A stretch of 64,000 bases of DNA from an uncultured Alistipes sp. (GTDB taxonomy: Bacteria; Bacteroidota; Bacteroidia; Bacteroidales; Rikenellaceae), in contig CALUNG010000003.1 in the NCBI GenBank assembly GCA_944321955.1, positions 62,001-126,000 of the forward strand. The letters run 5' to 3'. Each line of letters begins with the position of its first letter. Positions within the stretch are counted from its first letter, which is position 1. Made by a program: the position numbers and the translations under genes. Below the pieces are notes generated by a model that made no database searches, was not told where the DNA came from, and saw only the letters and a list, made by a program, of their open reading frames with translations. This document shows positions 27,501 to 36,947 of this stretch, piece after piece.

Positions 27501-27879
27501 CAGTCATGCCGACATTGGCCGGTTTGATGACATGCTGGTGATAGAAGATATCGTAGCCGTTGGTCTTGTCGACGGCATAGAAGAGACGACCTCCTATTTC
27601 GGGCAGAACACAAAGTTTCACATAATCATTCTCGAGATAGAGCGCATTGTATGTATGCATTTGCTTGTGGTTGGTAATGTTGTCATTCATGGCAAGCGGA
27701 TATACCGAACGACGCGCCCGCTGGAACGCAAAATTACGACTGAAACTCGGAGCCTTCTCCGGAGCGCCGAGCTCATATGTCGGCAGCTCGAGCGGTTCCG
27801 ACCATATGCGCACCTTGCCGTCGGCATATGCCGAAACGACAGCCGCAACCGCCACAAGAAATAATATTACTCTTTTCAT
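24574..27879 (-). CDS. DUF5107 domain protein with C-terminal TPR array
   Basis: 1101 residues with a signal peptide (VILFLVAVAAVVSAYA), probably periplasmic. Residues ~30-400 form the DUF5107 region, beta-sandwich-like with LPEIGGRLFYAVDKTNGYDIFY and GVEWNVFHHHRGTS, resembling galactose-mutarotase/glycosidase super-sandwich folds. From about residue 480 to the end there are many TPR helical pairs (ALYNLGLTLKALGRYEDA; YYMGNLLYDKQPDAAMDAW). DUF5107-TPR proteins recur in Bacteroidetes glycan loci. An enzyme or sugar-binding scaffold role is inference. It starts 16 bases after the preceding lipoprotein stop. Confidence 0.8.
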   Translation of the reverse strand: MKRVILFLVAVAAVVSAYADGKVRIWSEPLELPTYELGAPEKAPSFSRNFAFQRARRSVYPLAMNDNITNHKQMHTYNALYLENDYVKLCVLPEIGGRLFYAVDKTNGYDIFYHQHVIKPANVGMTGAWISGGVEWNVFHHHRGTSQLPVDYKLVENEDGSATIWVGETEYRHRMSWAIGMTLHPDKSYIEITGRMINRTPNTNSILYWSNVATSVNEDYQIFFPQSTEFGVYHAKNSFCHYPVSYEPFTDKDYYAEGLDVSWWKNHKDPNSIFIWNHRKDFLGGYDHGRKAGTMLCGDHNIVKGGKFWLWGPGKYGSKWDCEVLTDSDGPYCELMVGAYSDNQPDYSWINPFEVKEFTKYWYGVRDLGGIGDGCERGAVNFTLDGNRVTLAANATEVMNGASVKLYVGGEEFYGRTIDIAPDKPFSAQVRLDAPVEETDIRLVFADPQGKIVGDYMPVKKDINSKTPETVKPTPAPEDIANLEELYFAGLRLKQFHQAHLDYIDYFEEVLRRDSMDSRTNTQVGIYYRERGDYERALKHLRRATQRQMFGYTRPADCEALYNLGLTLKALGRYEDAKDTLNRAAWSYTYTSPAMYELAQIDVAGHDHARALAHLDKALTYNAANYSAECLKATILRHEGDTVGAAASIGKVLALDPVNAYASHEAVCLDLMPVSEFEELMRGQAESYVELAVQYMNNGFADEAQSVLKRADGIVAYPTVKYYLGYLTDAAGDADAARRYFAEAAAMPVDYCFPFRLETLRVYDKALEYMPDNAVTYYYMGNLLYDKQPDAAMDAWNRCVASDPHFAMAWRNLGWAWKFHVKDMPRAAECYERAIEFDPSQATFFDELDDVYETMNADVRKRCRMLSDNHAVVSRRYAPLVREIRMLTICGRYDEALQYLNTCFFSRQEGVDDLHDVHVDACIAGGLDAMKSGDAAKALKFFAMADEYPDNQCLNRIDNYKRDAQIFYCTALAYEALGQRSRALAAFRHAASVDTGTSDYGYYKALAMKRLDPKADTEALCRSIVVDGESRITDFVQNYFVSFGPGKTLQQVNSAAWCSMGYGYLGLGQREKARECFARARDIKADNLWAVYMLGSEFDRQ

Positions 27880-27895
27880 ACTCTTTATTTGGGGT

Positions 27896-30154
27896 TTATT
27901 TGTTGTATCTGACCGCGAAGTAGCACAACCCGCTGCCTATGTTGTTGGTTATTATGTTGGTAGCATAGGTCGTTCCCGACGAATTGGAAGCAAGGTCCTG
28001 CGATGGAATCAACCGTACGTAAACATCCGGCTTGCCCCACACGTCGGCATCGGCCGGAAATGTGAAATTGACATACTTGTATGCCGGCAGCTGCCAATAC
28101 TGCTTCACGCCAGACAGAGGCGGGAAATCCGGAACAGTGTACTCTCCGAGGTCCGTCCAGGCGTTGCCGTCGAGCGAATACTGCGCTTTCCAGTAACGCG
28201 GAGCCCCGAACGTGCCATAGGAATTGACCGCTCCGAACTGTATCGACATCGGCGAATGGCTTGCATCGAGCTCCTCGGTAGAGAAGTTCACGATCCATGC
28301 GCAGAAGTCGTTCGAACCGCGACGCCAACGCGACGCCTGCCATGCCGGACCGGCATCGGTCGAAGCATAGTATATGCATCCGTTCGTATAGGAGAAACTG
28401 CTGTTGGCAAGGCCGAAAGTCGTCGGGGTACCGTTATAGTCGGTGACGCCGTTGCCGACCTCGAGATTCGGGAATGTTCCGTCCGAAGTGACCGGTCCGA
28501 GTTGCGACCACTCGTATTTCGCAGTGATCTGCGAACCTTCGGGCCAGTGGGTCATCGTACCGTTGACATTGCCCACGGGATCGGCCACGGGCGGATAGGT
28601 GGACCAGATCGTGTTGTTGTCGTCGACGTTGCGTACCAGTTCGTCGTAATTGCGGTTGAAATAACGGAACTCACATATCATCTCCGAGAAACCATCCTCA
28701 AAATCCTCGGCCAGATTTATGTCATCACGCGAAATATGGCGGATCTGATAGCGGCCGATATTGCCCAGATCAAACGTACGCTCATCCGACGGCGCCGACG
28801 CATCCCACTCGAACTGGTCGCAGTTTTCGTGGACGATGACTCCCGATACCGTACCGGATCCCTGAGGCATGGGTTCGCCGTTGCGGGCATAGGTGCATGC
28901 CGTATTCGTCATCATGTACATCGAACTGCCCTCGACGTCGCGTATTAGCATCGGATATTTGCTCATGAAGTCGGCATAGGCGTAACTTATGGGCGAAAGA
29001 GGGCCCTTGCGTACCGGTATCTCGCAATCGCTCAGCGTAACGTATGTGTAGACATCCTCATCGGTCAGTTCGCTCATACGTTTTACCTTTACCGGAAGCG
29101 CCTCGGCCGATGATGCCGTCGTGGTCAGTATGTTCGAACTGACCGCCCCGGAAAGCGAATAGCGTACCGGATCATCCTCTCCGCCGCCCAGACGCTCGAG
29201 CGTCATTCCGTTCAGGTTGATGACGGCGCGATCATAGCGCCGCGTGGTATTGTTTTCGGCGTCGCGTGCCAGAATCCGGACACCGTATGCTCCGTCTTCG
29301 CTTTCGAGATAGATAGTATAGTCGGCGGCCTCCTCGTCCTGGAATGTTCTCGAAACGGGGAAGATCTCACCGCCGTTGCCATACGTATTGTCATTGAGGA
29401 CAAATCCGGTTATCGTATAGTTCCGGTCGACGGTGACCTTGCTCCCGGTCCCCAGCAATGCGTACATCTGGGAAAAGGTCAACGGCTCGAACTCGGTATC
29501 GGCGGCAGGCTGTTTGACGTATAGAGCACCGGCGACATCCTCGCCGAGTTCATCCGTCGACGACAGTACGATGACGGCACTACGTATCACTCCGGAGTAG
29601 TTGCGGTCAACGTTGAAGGTCACGAAGTTGTTTACTATTTTCACGCCCGAGATCCAGTCGTGCCGGTCGCCTTCGTACGAGACTTCCGACTCGATACGGT
29701 CATGATCTATGAGTGTCAGCATCTTCGACGACATCTCGCCTCCATTGCTGTCGGCCAACACGTTGGCATCCACGAACTCGATCCCGCCATTGAGCATGCT
29801 TCCCTGCACGATCTCAACCTCGATACGGCTGCGCCCGCAGACGATACCCATGACGGCACGACGCGACAATCCACGGTTCTTTTCGACATCTATAACCAGT
29901 TCGCGGTCCCCGCTGGACGTGATCGTCCGCTCGCCGTTCTCATGAAACGATGCCCAATTGACACTCTCGTCGAACGACGCCGTGAACTCTCCGTTCGAAT
30001 AGACCCGTACGACCATATCCCCGGCCGCATACGAGACTTCGTAACTGGAATATTCGGTTCCGATCTCAACTATCGAAAGATATTCAGGCTCTTTCGAACA
30101 CGACACGCAGGCTACTGCAACTGCCGCAAGCATTATAATGATTGTTCTTTTCAT
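27896..30154 (-). CDS. Large surface lipoprotein with BACON-like and OB-like domains (SusE/F position)
   Basis: 752 residues from the ATG at 30154; the frame extends to a GTG at 30163. Lipobox VSC (Cys19) followed by SKEPEY, an acidic surface-export pattern. The N-terminal ~240 residues look like two Ig/BACON-like units (VNWASFHENGERTI; VIVLSSTDELGEDVAGALYVKQP). A middle part (~240-480) resembles the OB-like DUF5689 of Bacteroidetes (TITGFVLNDNTYGNGGE; TYVTLSDCEIPV). The last ~250 residues are aromatic-rich and jelly-roll-like. Placed two genes after SusD, it is probably a surface glycan-binding protein. Domain names are tentative. Confidence 0.7.
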   Translation of the reverse strand: MKRTIIIMLAAVAVACVSCSKEPEYLSIVEIGTEYSSYEVSYAAGDMVVRVYSNGEFTASFDESVNWASFHENGERTITSSGDRELVIDVEKNRGLSRRAVMGIVCGRSRIEVEIVQGSMLNGGIEFVDANVLADSNGGEMSSKMLTLIDHDRIESEVSYEGDRHDWISGVKIVNNFVTFNVDRNYSGVIRSAVIVLSSTDELGEDVAGALYVKQPAADTEFEPLTFSQMYALLGTGSKVTVDRNYTITGFVLNDNTYGNGGEIFPVSRTFQDEEAADYTIYLESEDGAYGVRILARDAENNTTRRYDRAVINLNGMTLERLGGGEDDPVRYSLSGAVSSNILTTTASSAEALPVKVKRMSELTDEDVYTYVTLSDCEIPVRKGPLSPISYAYADFMSKYPMLIRDVEGSSMYMMTNTACTYARNGEPMPQGSGTVSGVIVHENCDQFEWDASAPSDERTFDLGNIGRYQIRHISRDDINLAEDFEDGFSEMICEFRYFNRNYDELVRNVDDNNTIWSTYPPVADPVGNVNGTMTHWPEGSQITAKYEWSQLGPVTSDGTFPNLEVGNGVTDYNGTPTTFGLANSSFSYTNGCIYYASTDAGPAWQASRWRRGSNDFCAWIVNFSTEELDASHSPMSIQFGAVNSYGTFGAPRYWKAQYSLDGNAWTDLGEYTVPDFPPLSGVKQYWQLPAYKYVNFTFPADADVWGKPDVYVRLIPSQDLASNSSGTTYATNIITNNIGSGLCYFAVRYNK

Positions 30155-30168
30155 GATCTTCACGGTGT

Positions 30169-30597
30169 TTATTCGTTGACCCGTTCACTTCCGAGCTGGA
30201 CTATCTCCATCTCCACGCGCTTGCGGGCAGTCTCGAGGCGCAGGATCGTGGAACGTTCCTGAGTATCGGCCTCGGTACTGGTGTTGGAAGTATAGGTGAA
30301 ATAGATGTAATCGCAGCCCTCACCCGCATGCTTGTCGATGGAGGCCCACGACGGATTGCCGACCAGCTCGGCCGTCCAGGAGGTATTGGAATATACCGGT
30401 ATGACGAAATAGTCTATCAGACTGCCGTCGGAGCCGATCGACAGACGGGCATCGACGGTAATCCGTTCCTCGTTAACACCCAGTTCGATGGATGTCTCGA
30501 AACGCGAATCATCGAACGTATACTCCGACTCTTCGGTACATGACACGCCCGCAAGGGCAAACATAACGGCCATTGCCGCAATTATGTATCTTTTCAT
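30169..30597 (-). CDS. Small BACON-like lipoprotein
   Basis: 142 residues from the ATG at 30597; lipobox GVSC (Cys20) followed by TEESEY. One Ig-like domain with a VYSNTSWTAELVGNPSWASI core, the BACON-type W...W pattern, closing in VEMEIVQLG. It lies 16 bases after susD and 14 bases before the next lipoprotein, in the position of a small SusE-like accessory protein. No enzyme motif. Confidence 0.75.
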   Translation of the reverse strand: MKRYIIAAMAVMFALAGVSCTEESEYTFDDSRFETSIELGVNEERITVDARLSIGSDGSLIDYFVIPVYSNTSWTAELVGNPSWASIDKHAGEGCDYIYFTYTSNTSTEADTQERSTILRLETARKRVEMEIVQLGSERVNE

Positions 30598-30613
30598 ATC
30601 GTCACGGTCTGTT

Positions 30614-32278
30614 TTACTCGTTATAATCGTCATTGTTCAACGCCCCTCCCGAATACGTAACCTGTTCGGCCGGTATGGGATAGAACTTCTTGTAGGGTCT
30701 GATATATGTCAACAGCGGCGTAGAGGCCGTACAGTTGCGGGTCTGTTCGTACCATATGCCCCAGCGCACCAGATCGAACTTGCGGTGATACTCGCCGAAA
30801 AGCTCACGGGCATACTCGTTGCGGATCTCGCTCAGCAGGTACCTGGTATCGCTGCTGTCGATGGCATCAAGCCCGGCTCGCGACCGTACGGCATTGAGAT
30901 ACTGGCACGCCTTTACATAGTCGCCCATCTCGTAATATGCCTCGGAGAGATTGAGAAGCGCTCCGGCATAACGGAAGATCTTGTAGTTGTTGCTGTCGCG
31001 CGTATTGTTCATGCCGAAACACCAGAACTTGTTGCCGAGCCACGGCGTACCGGTAAATGCCGAGTTGACCGTGGAGAAGTACTTGAATTTCAGGTTCTCG
31101 TGCGCCGTATCGTCGATATCGTATCCCCACCAGCTCCAGGCCATGTTACCCGAACTGTCGAGCTCGGCTCCCGACTCGTCGTACTTGGCTCGGCGCTTGT
31201 CCTTGGAGCCTCGCGGCATCAAATCCTGATAGTAATAAGGAGTTGGACGCACAGAGGTGTAGGTGCGTGCGTTGTCACCGAGTTCCGGTATCGAGATACC
31301 GTTGTAGATATCGGACTTGCGGCCATCGTCCGTCTCGCCCGTAGCCGACTTGGCGGGCGTGCACCACGGGGCCAGAGCTCCGGTAACCTGCTGTCCGTAA
31401 TCCTGTGCATCGTTCGATAGTTCGAATATCGATTCACGCGTATATTTCTTGCCGAACGGCACGTCGCTCAACGGATATTGTGCAAGAGCCGCTTCGGGAT
31501 CCACTCCGGCACCGAAACCATATATTCCTTCCAGTACGCCGTAAACCTCGACGACATCCTCCCACTGCCGGTTCCACATGGCCATCTTGCCTGCGAGCAT
31601 GAGCCCGACGGCAGAACCCACCAGGTGTGCATCGTTGTCATAGGTACGTTCAAGCGGCAGGGCACACTTGCGTTCGGGATGCTCCTCGGTGGCCGGCATA
31701 AGCCACAATTTCAGTTCATCGATAATGATACTGCGGGTCTCGTCGGCCGACATGCGCGGCAAACGGGCTATCTCCGCCCTGTTCTGCTCGGTCACCCGTT
31801 CGAAATAACGCGGCACGTCTCCGAAGGTGCAGGTCAGCACATAATAGTAGAAGGCTCTCAGCACGACTACCTCGGCAATCAGGGCATCGGCCTGAGAACG
31901 AGTGACAAGACCGTCGTCGAAGGCCCTCTCTATGCATTCGTACATCTCGTTGCAACGCATAATACCCATATATCCCTGCTGCCATACCGTTTTGCCGATG
32001 CCGGCACGCACGGGAGAGATGTCGCATACGGCATCGTAAAGCCCGTCGTAGGCGTAATACATCACGTCGGTGGCCACCTCCGTCATGCAGAAGAAACTGT
32101 GGCCCGAATATATGTTCCTCAACGGCGAATAGCAGCCGTTGACACCGGTGCGGCACTCGTCGTAACTCTTGTAATAGGTGTCTGCCGTAGCATAGGAGGT
32201 GTTGTTCTCGTCAAGCGAACACGACACGGCCGCAAACAACGGCAACAGTACCATACATATTTTCGAAATTGTTTTCAT
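30614..32278 (-). CDS. SusD-like outer-membrane glycan-binding lipoprotein
   Basis: 554 residues from the ATG at 32278, where the signal peptide MKTISKICMVLLPLF begins; lipobox AVSC (Cys20). SusD hallmarks: YKSYDECRTGVNGCY near the N-terminus, ALIAEVVVLRAFYYYVLTCTFGD (TPR-like helices), and the C-terminal EIRNEYARELFGEYHRKFDLVRWG and YKKFYPIPAEQV. It works as the lid of the adjacent SusC channel. The start is 11 bases after the SusC stop, so translation is probably coupled. Confidence 0.95.
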   Translation of the reverse strand: MKTISKICMVLLPLFAAVSCSLDENNTSYATADTYYKSYDECRTGVNGCYSPLRNIYSGHSFFCMTEVATDVMYYAYDGLYDAVCDISPVRAGIGKTVWQQGYMGIMRCNEMYECIERAFDDGLVTRSQADALIAEVVVLRAFYYYVLTCTFGDVPRYFERVTEQNRAEIARLPRMSADETRSIIIDELKLWLMPATEEHPERKCALPLERTYDNDAHLVGSAVGLMLAGKMAMWNRQWEDVVEVYGVLEGIYGFGAGVDPEAALAQYPLSDVPFGKKYTRESIFELSNDAQDYGQQVTGALAPWCTPAKSATGETDDGRKSDIYNGISIPELGDNARTYTSVRPTPYYYQDLMPRGSKDKRRAKYDESGAELDSSGNMAWSWWGYDIDDTAHENLKFKYFSTVNSAFTGTPWLGNKFWCFGMNNTRDSNNYKIFRYAGALLNLSEAYYEMGDYVKACQYLNAVRSRAGLDAIDSSDTRYLLSEIRNEYARELFGEYHRKFDLVRWGIWYEQTRNCTASTPLLTYIRPYKKFYPIPAEQVTYSGGALNNDDYNE

Positions 32279-32289
32279 CTCTTGCGCCT

Positions 32290-35200
32290 TTAATAGGTAA
32301 TTGACAGGTTGAACACGAAGGTACGGGCTTTGGGATAGGCTCCGTTGTCTATGCGTCGGGCTGCCGACGATGTCGACACATCGGGATCGAATCCGTTGTA
32401 GTTCTTCCAAAGGAACAGGTTCTCGCCGCTGATACCGACGGTTATGTTGCGTATGAACTTGGTCTTCTGGTAAAGATCGAAACGATAACTCAACGAAACC
32501 GTCTTCAGACGTATGAACGAGGCATCGTGCACGAAACGGCTGCTGCCAAGACCGTCGTCGGTAAAGGCCCTCGGAATATCGGAATCGGGATTTCGAACCG
32601 GATGCCACGAATCGAGCACATAACGGTACTTGTTCCAGCTCGACGAGCTGCCGCCTATGTACATCTCCGAAAGGTTGTACATGCTGCCGCCGAACGAATA
32701 GGAGAAGTATACGCCCAACACCAGATTGCGGAAGAGCGTGAAGGTATTCTGCAAACCGCCGTATACAACCGGATCCGAACTGCCGAGAAATATCATGTCG
32801 TCCTGGTCGAGCTTGCCGTCGTTGTTCACGTCGACATAGCGCGCATATCCGGGTTCGGCCACCGATGCCGAAACGTATGCCCTGGTATTTGCGTTACGGG
32901 CGATCTCATCTTCGTTGTGCCATACTCCGGCATACTGATAGCCCCACATGGCATTGACAGGATAGCCGTTCTTGTAGCCGTAGAGCATCTGGCTGCTGTT
33001 GCGCGGGTTCATGAACGTGGGAACATATTCGCCGTTATTGCCGACATCGACCACCATCTGCTTGTTGTGGGCTATGGTAAACGTCGTCGTCCAGCTGAAC
33101 TTTGGCGAAACGATGTTGCGCGAAGTAATCGAAAACTCGATTCCGGTATTGCGAGTCGAACCCACATTGTTGTAGTACGTATCGTATCCCGTCACCTGAC
33201 TGTTTTTCATCGACAGCAGGAGATCGGATGTAAACGACTGGTAGAATTCGGCTTCCAGCACCACGCGGTTGCGCAGAACGGCAAAACTCAAACCTACGTT
33301 GTACGAATCGGTCGTCTCCCATGTAAGGTTACTGTTGGCCAGCTTGCTCGGATAGTACACGATATATCGGTTGTCGTTGAAAAGCCATCCCTGCCCCGTG
33401 CCAAGCGTGGCAAGCGACATGTAACTCGATACGGCATCGTTACCGGAACGTCCGCCGCTCAGACGCAACGACAGGTCGTTGATCCACTTGACTCCGCGCA
33501 TGAAACGTTCGTTGCTTATGGTCCAACGGAACGCGCCGGCCGGGAAGAATCCCCATTTGTTACCGGCGGCAAAAACGGACGAACCGTCGGCTCGCGCGGT
33601 GAAGGTCAGATAATAACGCTTGTCGTAATTGTAGTTCACGCGCGCCAGAACCGCCATTCGCAACATTTCGGTAGTATATGTGTTCGGAACAAGTGTACGG
33701 GTGTCGTACACGCTGCCCATACTGTGGTAGGTAACGGCATCGTTCATGTATCCCGAGCCCTGCAGCGACTGATAGTTTACGTCGACCCTCTCTACCGTAT
33801 ATCCGGCCATTGCGTCGAAGTTATGCTTGCCCTTGAAGAGTTTGCGATAGGTGGCTGTCGTCTCGCTCAGCAGGTTTGCCTTCTCGTAACGCGCCCGGCG
33901 AGCCGATCCTCCAGACACTTCGGCCGCAGCGATGGGCATGTACGACGGAGAGTAGTAGAAGGTCTGAAGCTGGTGATCGGTATACGAAAGTTTCGACGTC
34001 AACGACAAATTCTTGTGCAGCTTTACGGTTACGCGGGGAACGATATTGAGATTGCTGGCCTGCTCCTCGTTGGTGATGTTCATGGCACAGATATAGGGGT
34101 TGTTGAATATCGAACCTCCGGCCTTGGCGTTGTCGCCGTACAGGTTCCAGGTGTCGTTGATGGTCAACAGGGGCGACAGGAATATGGCCGCACTCGTATT
34201 CGTACCGCCTATCGCGGCCGAGTTCTTGTCCGAGGTACGATACACGTAGTTGATGTTGGCCGCAAGAGTAAGCCATTTGGTAACGTCACTGCGTACGCTG
34301 AGACGTCCGGTATAACGTTGCAGACCCGTACGTATGATGATTCCGGTCTGATCATCGTAGCCGAACGAGGCCGAAAGTTTGGTACGGTTCGTACCGCCCG
34401 AGGCCGAAAGGTTGTAACTCTGGTATACGGCCGTCTGCGACAAGGCATCCATCCAGTCGGTACCCTCGCCCAGAGTCGACGGATCGATGAATATATAACC
34501 CGAGCCCGGCTGCTGGGGCTGGCCCTGAAGATTGTAGTTCCAGTATTGTATCTCGTTACGCCATGCACCGAACTCGCTGGCATTCATCAAATCGAGTTTC
34601 GATGCCAGATACGACACTCCAACATTCGAACGAAACGATGCCGTAAACTTGCTCGGCGTCGAGCTTTCGGTCGTGATTATAATGACGCCGTTGGCTCCGC
34701 GCGACCCGTAAATCGCAGTCGAGGACGCGTCCTTGAGAACCGAAATCGACTTGATGTCGGCCGGATTGATATCGTTCAGACTTTGAACGGCATCGGCCAC
34801 ACCGTCCACAACGATCAGCGGCTCATTGCTCGCCGAAATGGATCGTGCCCCACGAATCTGAATGGAAGTCTCCTCGCCCGGCTCACCCGTCGTCGACAAT
34901 ATGTCGGCACCGGCAACACGTCCCTGCAGGGCCTGCCCGACAGACAGTACGGGCGTATCGGAGATCGAACGCATGTCGACCGTCGACACCGCTCCGGTCA
35001 GATCGGCCTTCGTGGTGGTTCCGTAACCTATGACGACGACATCCTGTATGTTGACATTCGACGGTTTGAGCGTAACGTCGATGATCGAACGTCCGCCTAC
35101 ATCATGATAGACGGTCGAGTATCCGAGATACGAAAACTCGAGTACGGAGTTGCCGCTGACCTCTATGCTGTATTTGCCTTCGTTGTCGGTCATGGTTCCG

Positions 35201-35406
35201 TTGGTGGTCTGGTCCTTGTCGACGACGCTCACTCCGACCAGAGGTACGTTGTTTTCGTCGAGCACCCTGCCCGTAACCGTATGTTTCTCTTCATTGGCGG
35301 CATTGTTCTGGGCTGCGACCGGCCGAACCGCCGAAACGGCCAGAGCCAACGGCGCAATGACGGCGAACAGATGCCTCAACTTTGTAAAAATATCGTTCAT
35401 AATCAT
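32290..35406 (-). CDS. SusC-like TonB-dependent transporter
   Basis: 1038 residues; outer-membrane oligosaccharide importer energised by TonB. Signal peptide, then a carboxypeptidase-like domain (TVTGRVLDENNVPLVGVSVV, ~43-120), the SusC signature before the plug (VVVIGYGTTTKADLTGAVS, ~123-141), the plug (LQGRVAGADI; NDINPADIKSISVLKDASS; IYGSRGANGVIIITT) and a long beta-barrel ending in FVFNLSITY with an aromatic last residue. No N-terminal sigma-regulator (STN) domain is present. An alternative ATG is at 35400. Pairs with the SusD gene immediately downstream. Confidence 0.96.
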   Translation of the reverse strand: MIMNDIFTKLRHLFAVIAPLALAVSAVRPVAAQNNAANEEKHTVTGRVLDENNVPLVGVSVVDKDQTTNGTMTDNEGKYSIEVSGNSVLEFSYLGYSTVYHDVGGRSIIDVTLKPSNVNIQDVVVIGYGTTTKADLTGAVSTVDMRSISDTPVLSVGQALQGRVAGADILSTTGEPGEETSIQIRGARSISASNEPLIVVDGVADAVQSLNDINPADIKSISVLKDASSTAIYGSRGANGVIIITTESSTPSKFTASFRSNVGVSYLASKLDLMNASEFGAWRNEIQYWNYNLQGQPQQPGSGYIFIDPSTLGEGTDWMDALSQTAVYQSYNLSASGGTNRTKLSASFGYDDQTGIIIRTGLQRYTGRLSVRSDVTKWLTLAANINYVYRTSDKNSAAIGGTNTSAAIFLSPLLTINDTWNLYGDNAKAGGSIFNNPYICAMNITNEEQASNLNIVPRVTVKLHKNLSLTSKLSYTDHQLQTFYYSPSYMPIAAAEVSGGSARRARYEKANLLSETTATYRKLFKGKHNFDAMAGYTVERVDVNYQSLQGSGYMNDAVTYHSMGSVYDTRTLVPNTYTTEMLRMAVLARVNYNYDKRYYLTFTARADGSSVFAAGNKWGFFPAGAFRWTISNERFMRGVKWINDLSLRLSGGRSGNDAVSSYMSLATLGTGQGWLFNDNRYIVYYPSKLANSNLTWETTDSYNVGLSFAVLRNRVVLEAEFYQSFTSDLLLSMKNSQVTGYDTYYNNVGSTRNTGIEFSITSRNIVSPKFSWTTTFTIAHNKQMVVDVGNNGEYVPTFMNPRNSSQMLYGYKNGYPVNAMWGYQYAGVWHNEDEIARNANTRAYVSASVAEPGYARYVDVNNDGKLDQDDMIFLGSSDPVVYGGLQNTFTLFRNLVLGVYFSYSFGGSMYNLSEMYIGGSSSSWNKYRYVLDSWHPVRNPDSDIPRAFTDDGLGSSRFVHDASFIRLKTVSLSYRFDLYQKTKFIRNITVGISGENLFLWKNYNGFDPDVSTSSAARRIDNGAYPKARTFVFNLSITY

Positions 35407-35423
35407 TCAAATCTTTAACTGGA

Positions 35424-36287
35424 TCAATATCTGACGGATATCTTTATCGGTTTATGGGCCGAGGCCGCTGCCGTAAATTCATCGTCCATTATCTCGACCG
35501 AATCGATGTTGCCTTCGTAGACACTGCGGGAGACATACACGTAATCGGCCCGATACGCCTTCGAAGGATCTTCGGGCGGTGTAAAGGTCGGGATGTTGTA
35601 CTTGTAGAGCTGCGCCACGCAATCTATCAGATTGTCGTTCCACGCATAGAGATCGAACCGGTACTCGTCGGCATCCAGATCATCGGGATACCACTCTATT
35701 CCGTAATCCATATCCATTATGGAGAGATGGTACATCGAGCCGCCGACAATCCATGACGAAGCAACATAAGAACGGTTGTCGTATGTAGCATCCAGAACGC
35801 CTACCATACGGTCATATGCATCGAGCGGTTCGAGCGAACGATCGATATCCATACCCACGACATGAATATCCCCGATCTGCACGTGCAGGGCCGGTTTGCC
35901 GGATTCCACTTCGACCGTCTCGCTGAACGAAGGAGCAACCTTCGAGGTTACGACCACCGGATAGCCGTCATCGGCATCCGCCGTCACAATCGACGTGTGG
36001 CCCCACTCCGACATTCTGGCACCGAGCATCGCCGCATCGGCCTCGCACGCGACAAGCATGTCGCAATCCTGTGCCGAAAGCCATGACACGAACCCGGCAT
36101 AACCTGAAGCCGCATCCGATGCCATGCCGCGATCGAGATTGTAATAGATGATCGTCATACGCTGCTGCGGTGTCGGCACGAACTCCACCTGGATGTCGTG
36201 TTCACCGCTCTGCGGATCGGAACCGCACCCGCCAAGCGAGAGTACGAACATCGATACCGCACAAATATTCTTGATGAATCCTTTCAT
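35424..36287 (-). CDS. EEP-fold (endonuclease/exonuclease/phosphatase-like) lipoprotein, apparently degenerate
   Basis: 287 residues, lipobox LGGC (Cys21). The pattern follows the EEP superfamily: MTIIYYNLDRG (Asn50), CDMLVACEAD (Glu82), VVVTSK, RADYVYVSRSV and a C-terminal SAHKPIKI. However, the family's THL and GDFN blocks are not recognisable and the closing SDH is SAH, so catalytic residues appear lost. Several Bacteroidetes glycan loci carry such EEP-like lipoproteins next to SusC/D. A binding role is likelier than hydrolysis. It lies 18 bases before susC and 8 bases after the BACON gene. Confidence 0.7.
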   Translation of the reverse strand: MKGFIKNICAVSMFVLSLGGCGSDPQSGEHDIQVEFVPTPQQRMTIIYYNLDRGMASDAASGYAGFVSWLSAQDCDMLVACEADAAMLGARMSEWGHTSIVTADADDGYPVVVTSKVAPSFSETVEVESGKPALHVQIGDIHVVGMDIDRSLEPLDAYDRMVGVLDATYDNRSYVASSWIVGGSMYHLSIMDMDYGIEWYPDDLDADEYRFDLYAWNDNLIDCVAQLYKYNIPTFTPPEDPSKAYRADYVYVSRSVYEGNIDSVEIMDDEFTAAASAHKPIKISVRY

Positions 36288-36294
36288 GATTGGC

Positions 36295-36942
36295 CTACAG
36301 TTTCTGAATTATCTCCAAAACCGACTCGGAGGTTTCGCCCCAGGCATCGGTGAATCGCAAGCTGATATTCCCGCGACGTTCGGCATCGGCCGCATCGAGC
36401 GTGAAGACGACTCTCGACGAATTGTCGAAACGCACGTTGCGTATCCACGGCTGATCCGAGCTCACGTCGACGGCATGAACCTCCTCGGCGGGAATGTTTG
36501 AGGTAACGTACACGAAATGCTCCCCGGCCGTTGCAGGCAACTCGACCGAACAGTCCCTGAACCTCAGGACCGAGGGCACTCCGTTCTGTTTGAGATACAA
36601 CGTATCGGCCGTATATTTGTCGGCCGTAGAGACAACGATGCGGGCCATGCGGCGCAACCTCGTGACCGAGAGATCGGACTTGTTGGACTCGTAATATACG
36701 GTAAAGGCACCGTTGTCCCGTCCGACCGTGTCGTCGAACGATATCCAAGCAGCTCCATCGGCCTCTCCGACATACCATACGCCCGTCGTATTGACGGCTA
36801 TCGACCGGAATCCGCTCTCGGCCGACACTTCGATTTCACCCAGAGACGTACCCTGCGTACGGATCTCGGGCTCCTTGTCGCACGAAACGGCGACTGCGCC
36901 GCCTGCGACGGCCAACAACATGTATTGTACAAAGCTTCTCAT
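36295..36942 (-). CDS. Two-domain BACON lipoprotein
   Basis: 215 residues from the ATG at 36942; a TTG at 36951 would overlap the upstream stop. Lipobox AVSC (Cys21) then DKEPEI. Two Ig/BACON-like domains: VNTTGVWYVGEADGAAWISF and VYVTSNIPAEEVHAVDVSSD with QPWIRNV, the second closing in VLEIIQKL. The start is five bases after the fimbrillin-like gene's stop, so the two are tightly coupled. A surface binding or spacer role is likely. Confidence 0.8.
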   Translation of the reverse strand: MRSFVQYMLLAVAGGAVAVSCDKEPEIRTQGTSLGEIEVSAESGFRSIAVNTTGVWYVGEADGAAWISFDDTVGRDNGAFTVYYESNKSDLSVTRLRRMARIVVSTADKYTADTLYLKQNGVPSVLRFRDCSVELPATAGEHFVYVTSNIPAEEVHAVDVSSDQPWIRNVRFDNSSRVVFTLDAADAERRGNISLRFTDAWGETSESVLEIIQKL

Positions 36943-36947
36943 AGTCG

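Noticed and set aside
32527..35418. A 963-codon open frame antisense to susC
   Set aside because: It is a codon-bias shadow of a well-supported SusC; the translation is low-complexity, rich in His/Arg/Gly, and has no recognisable domain.
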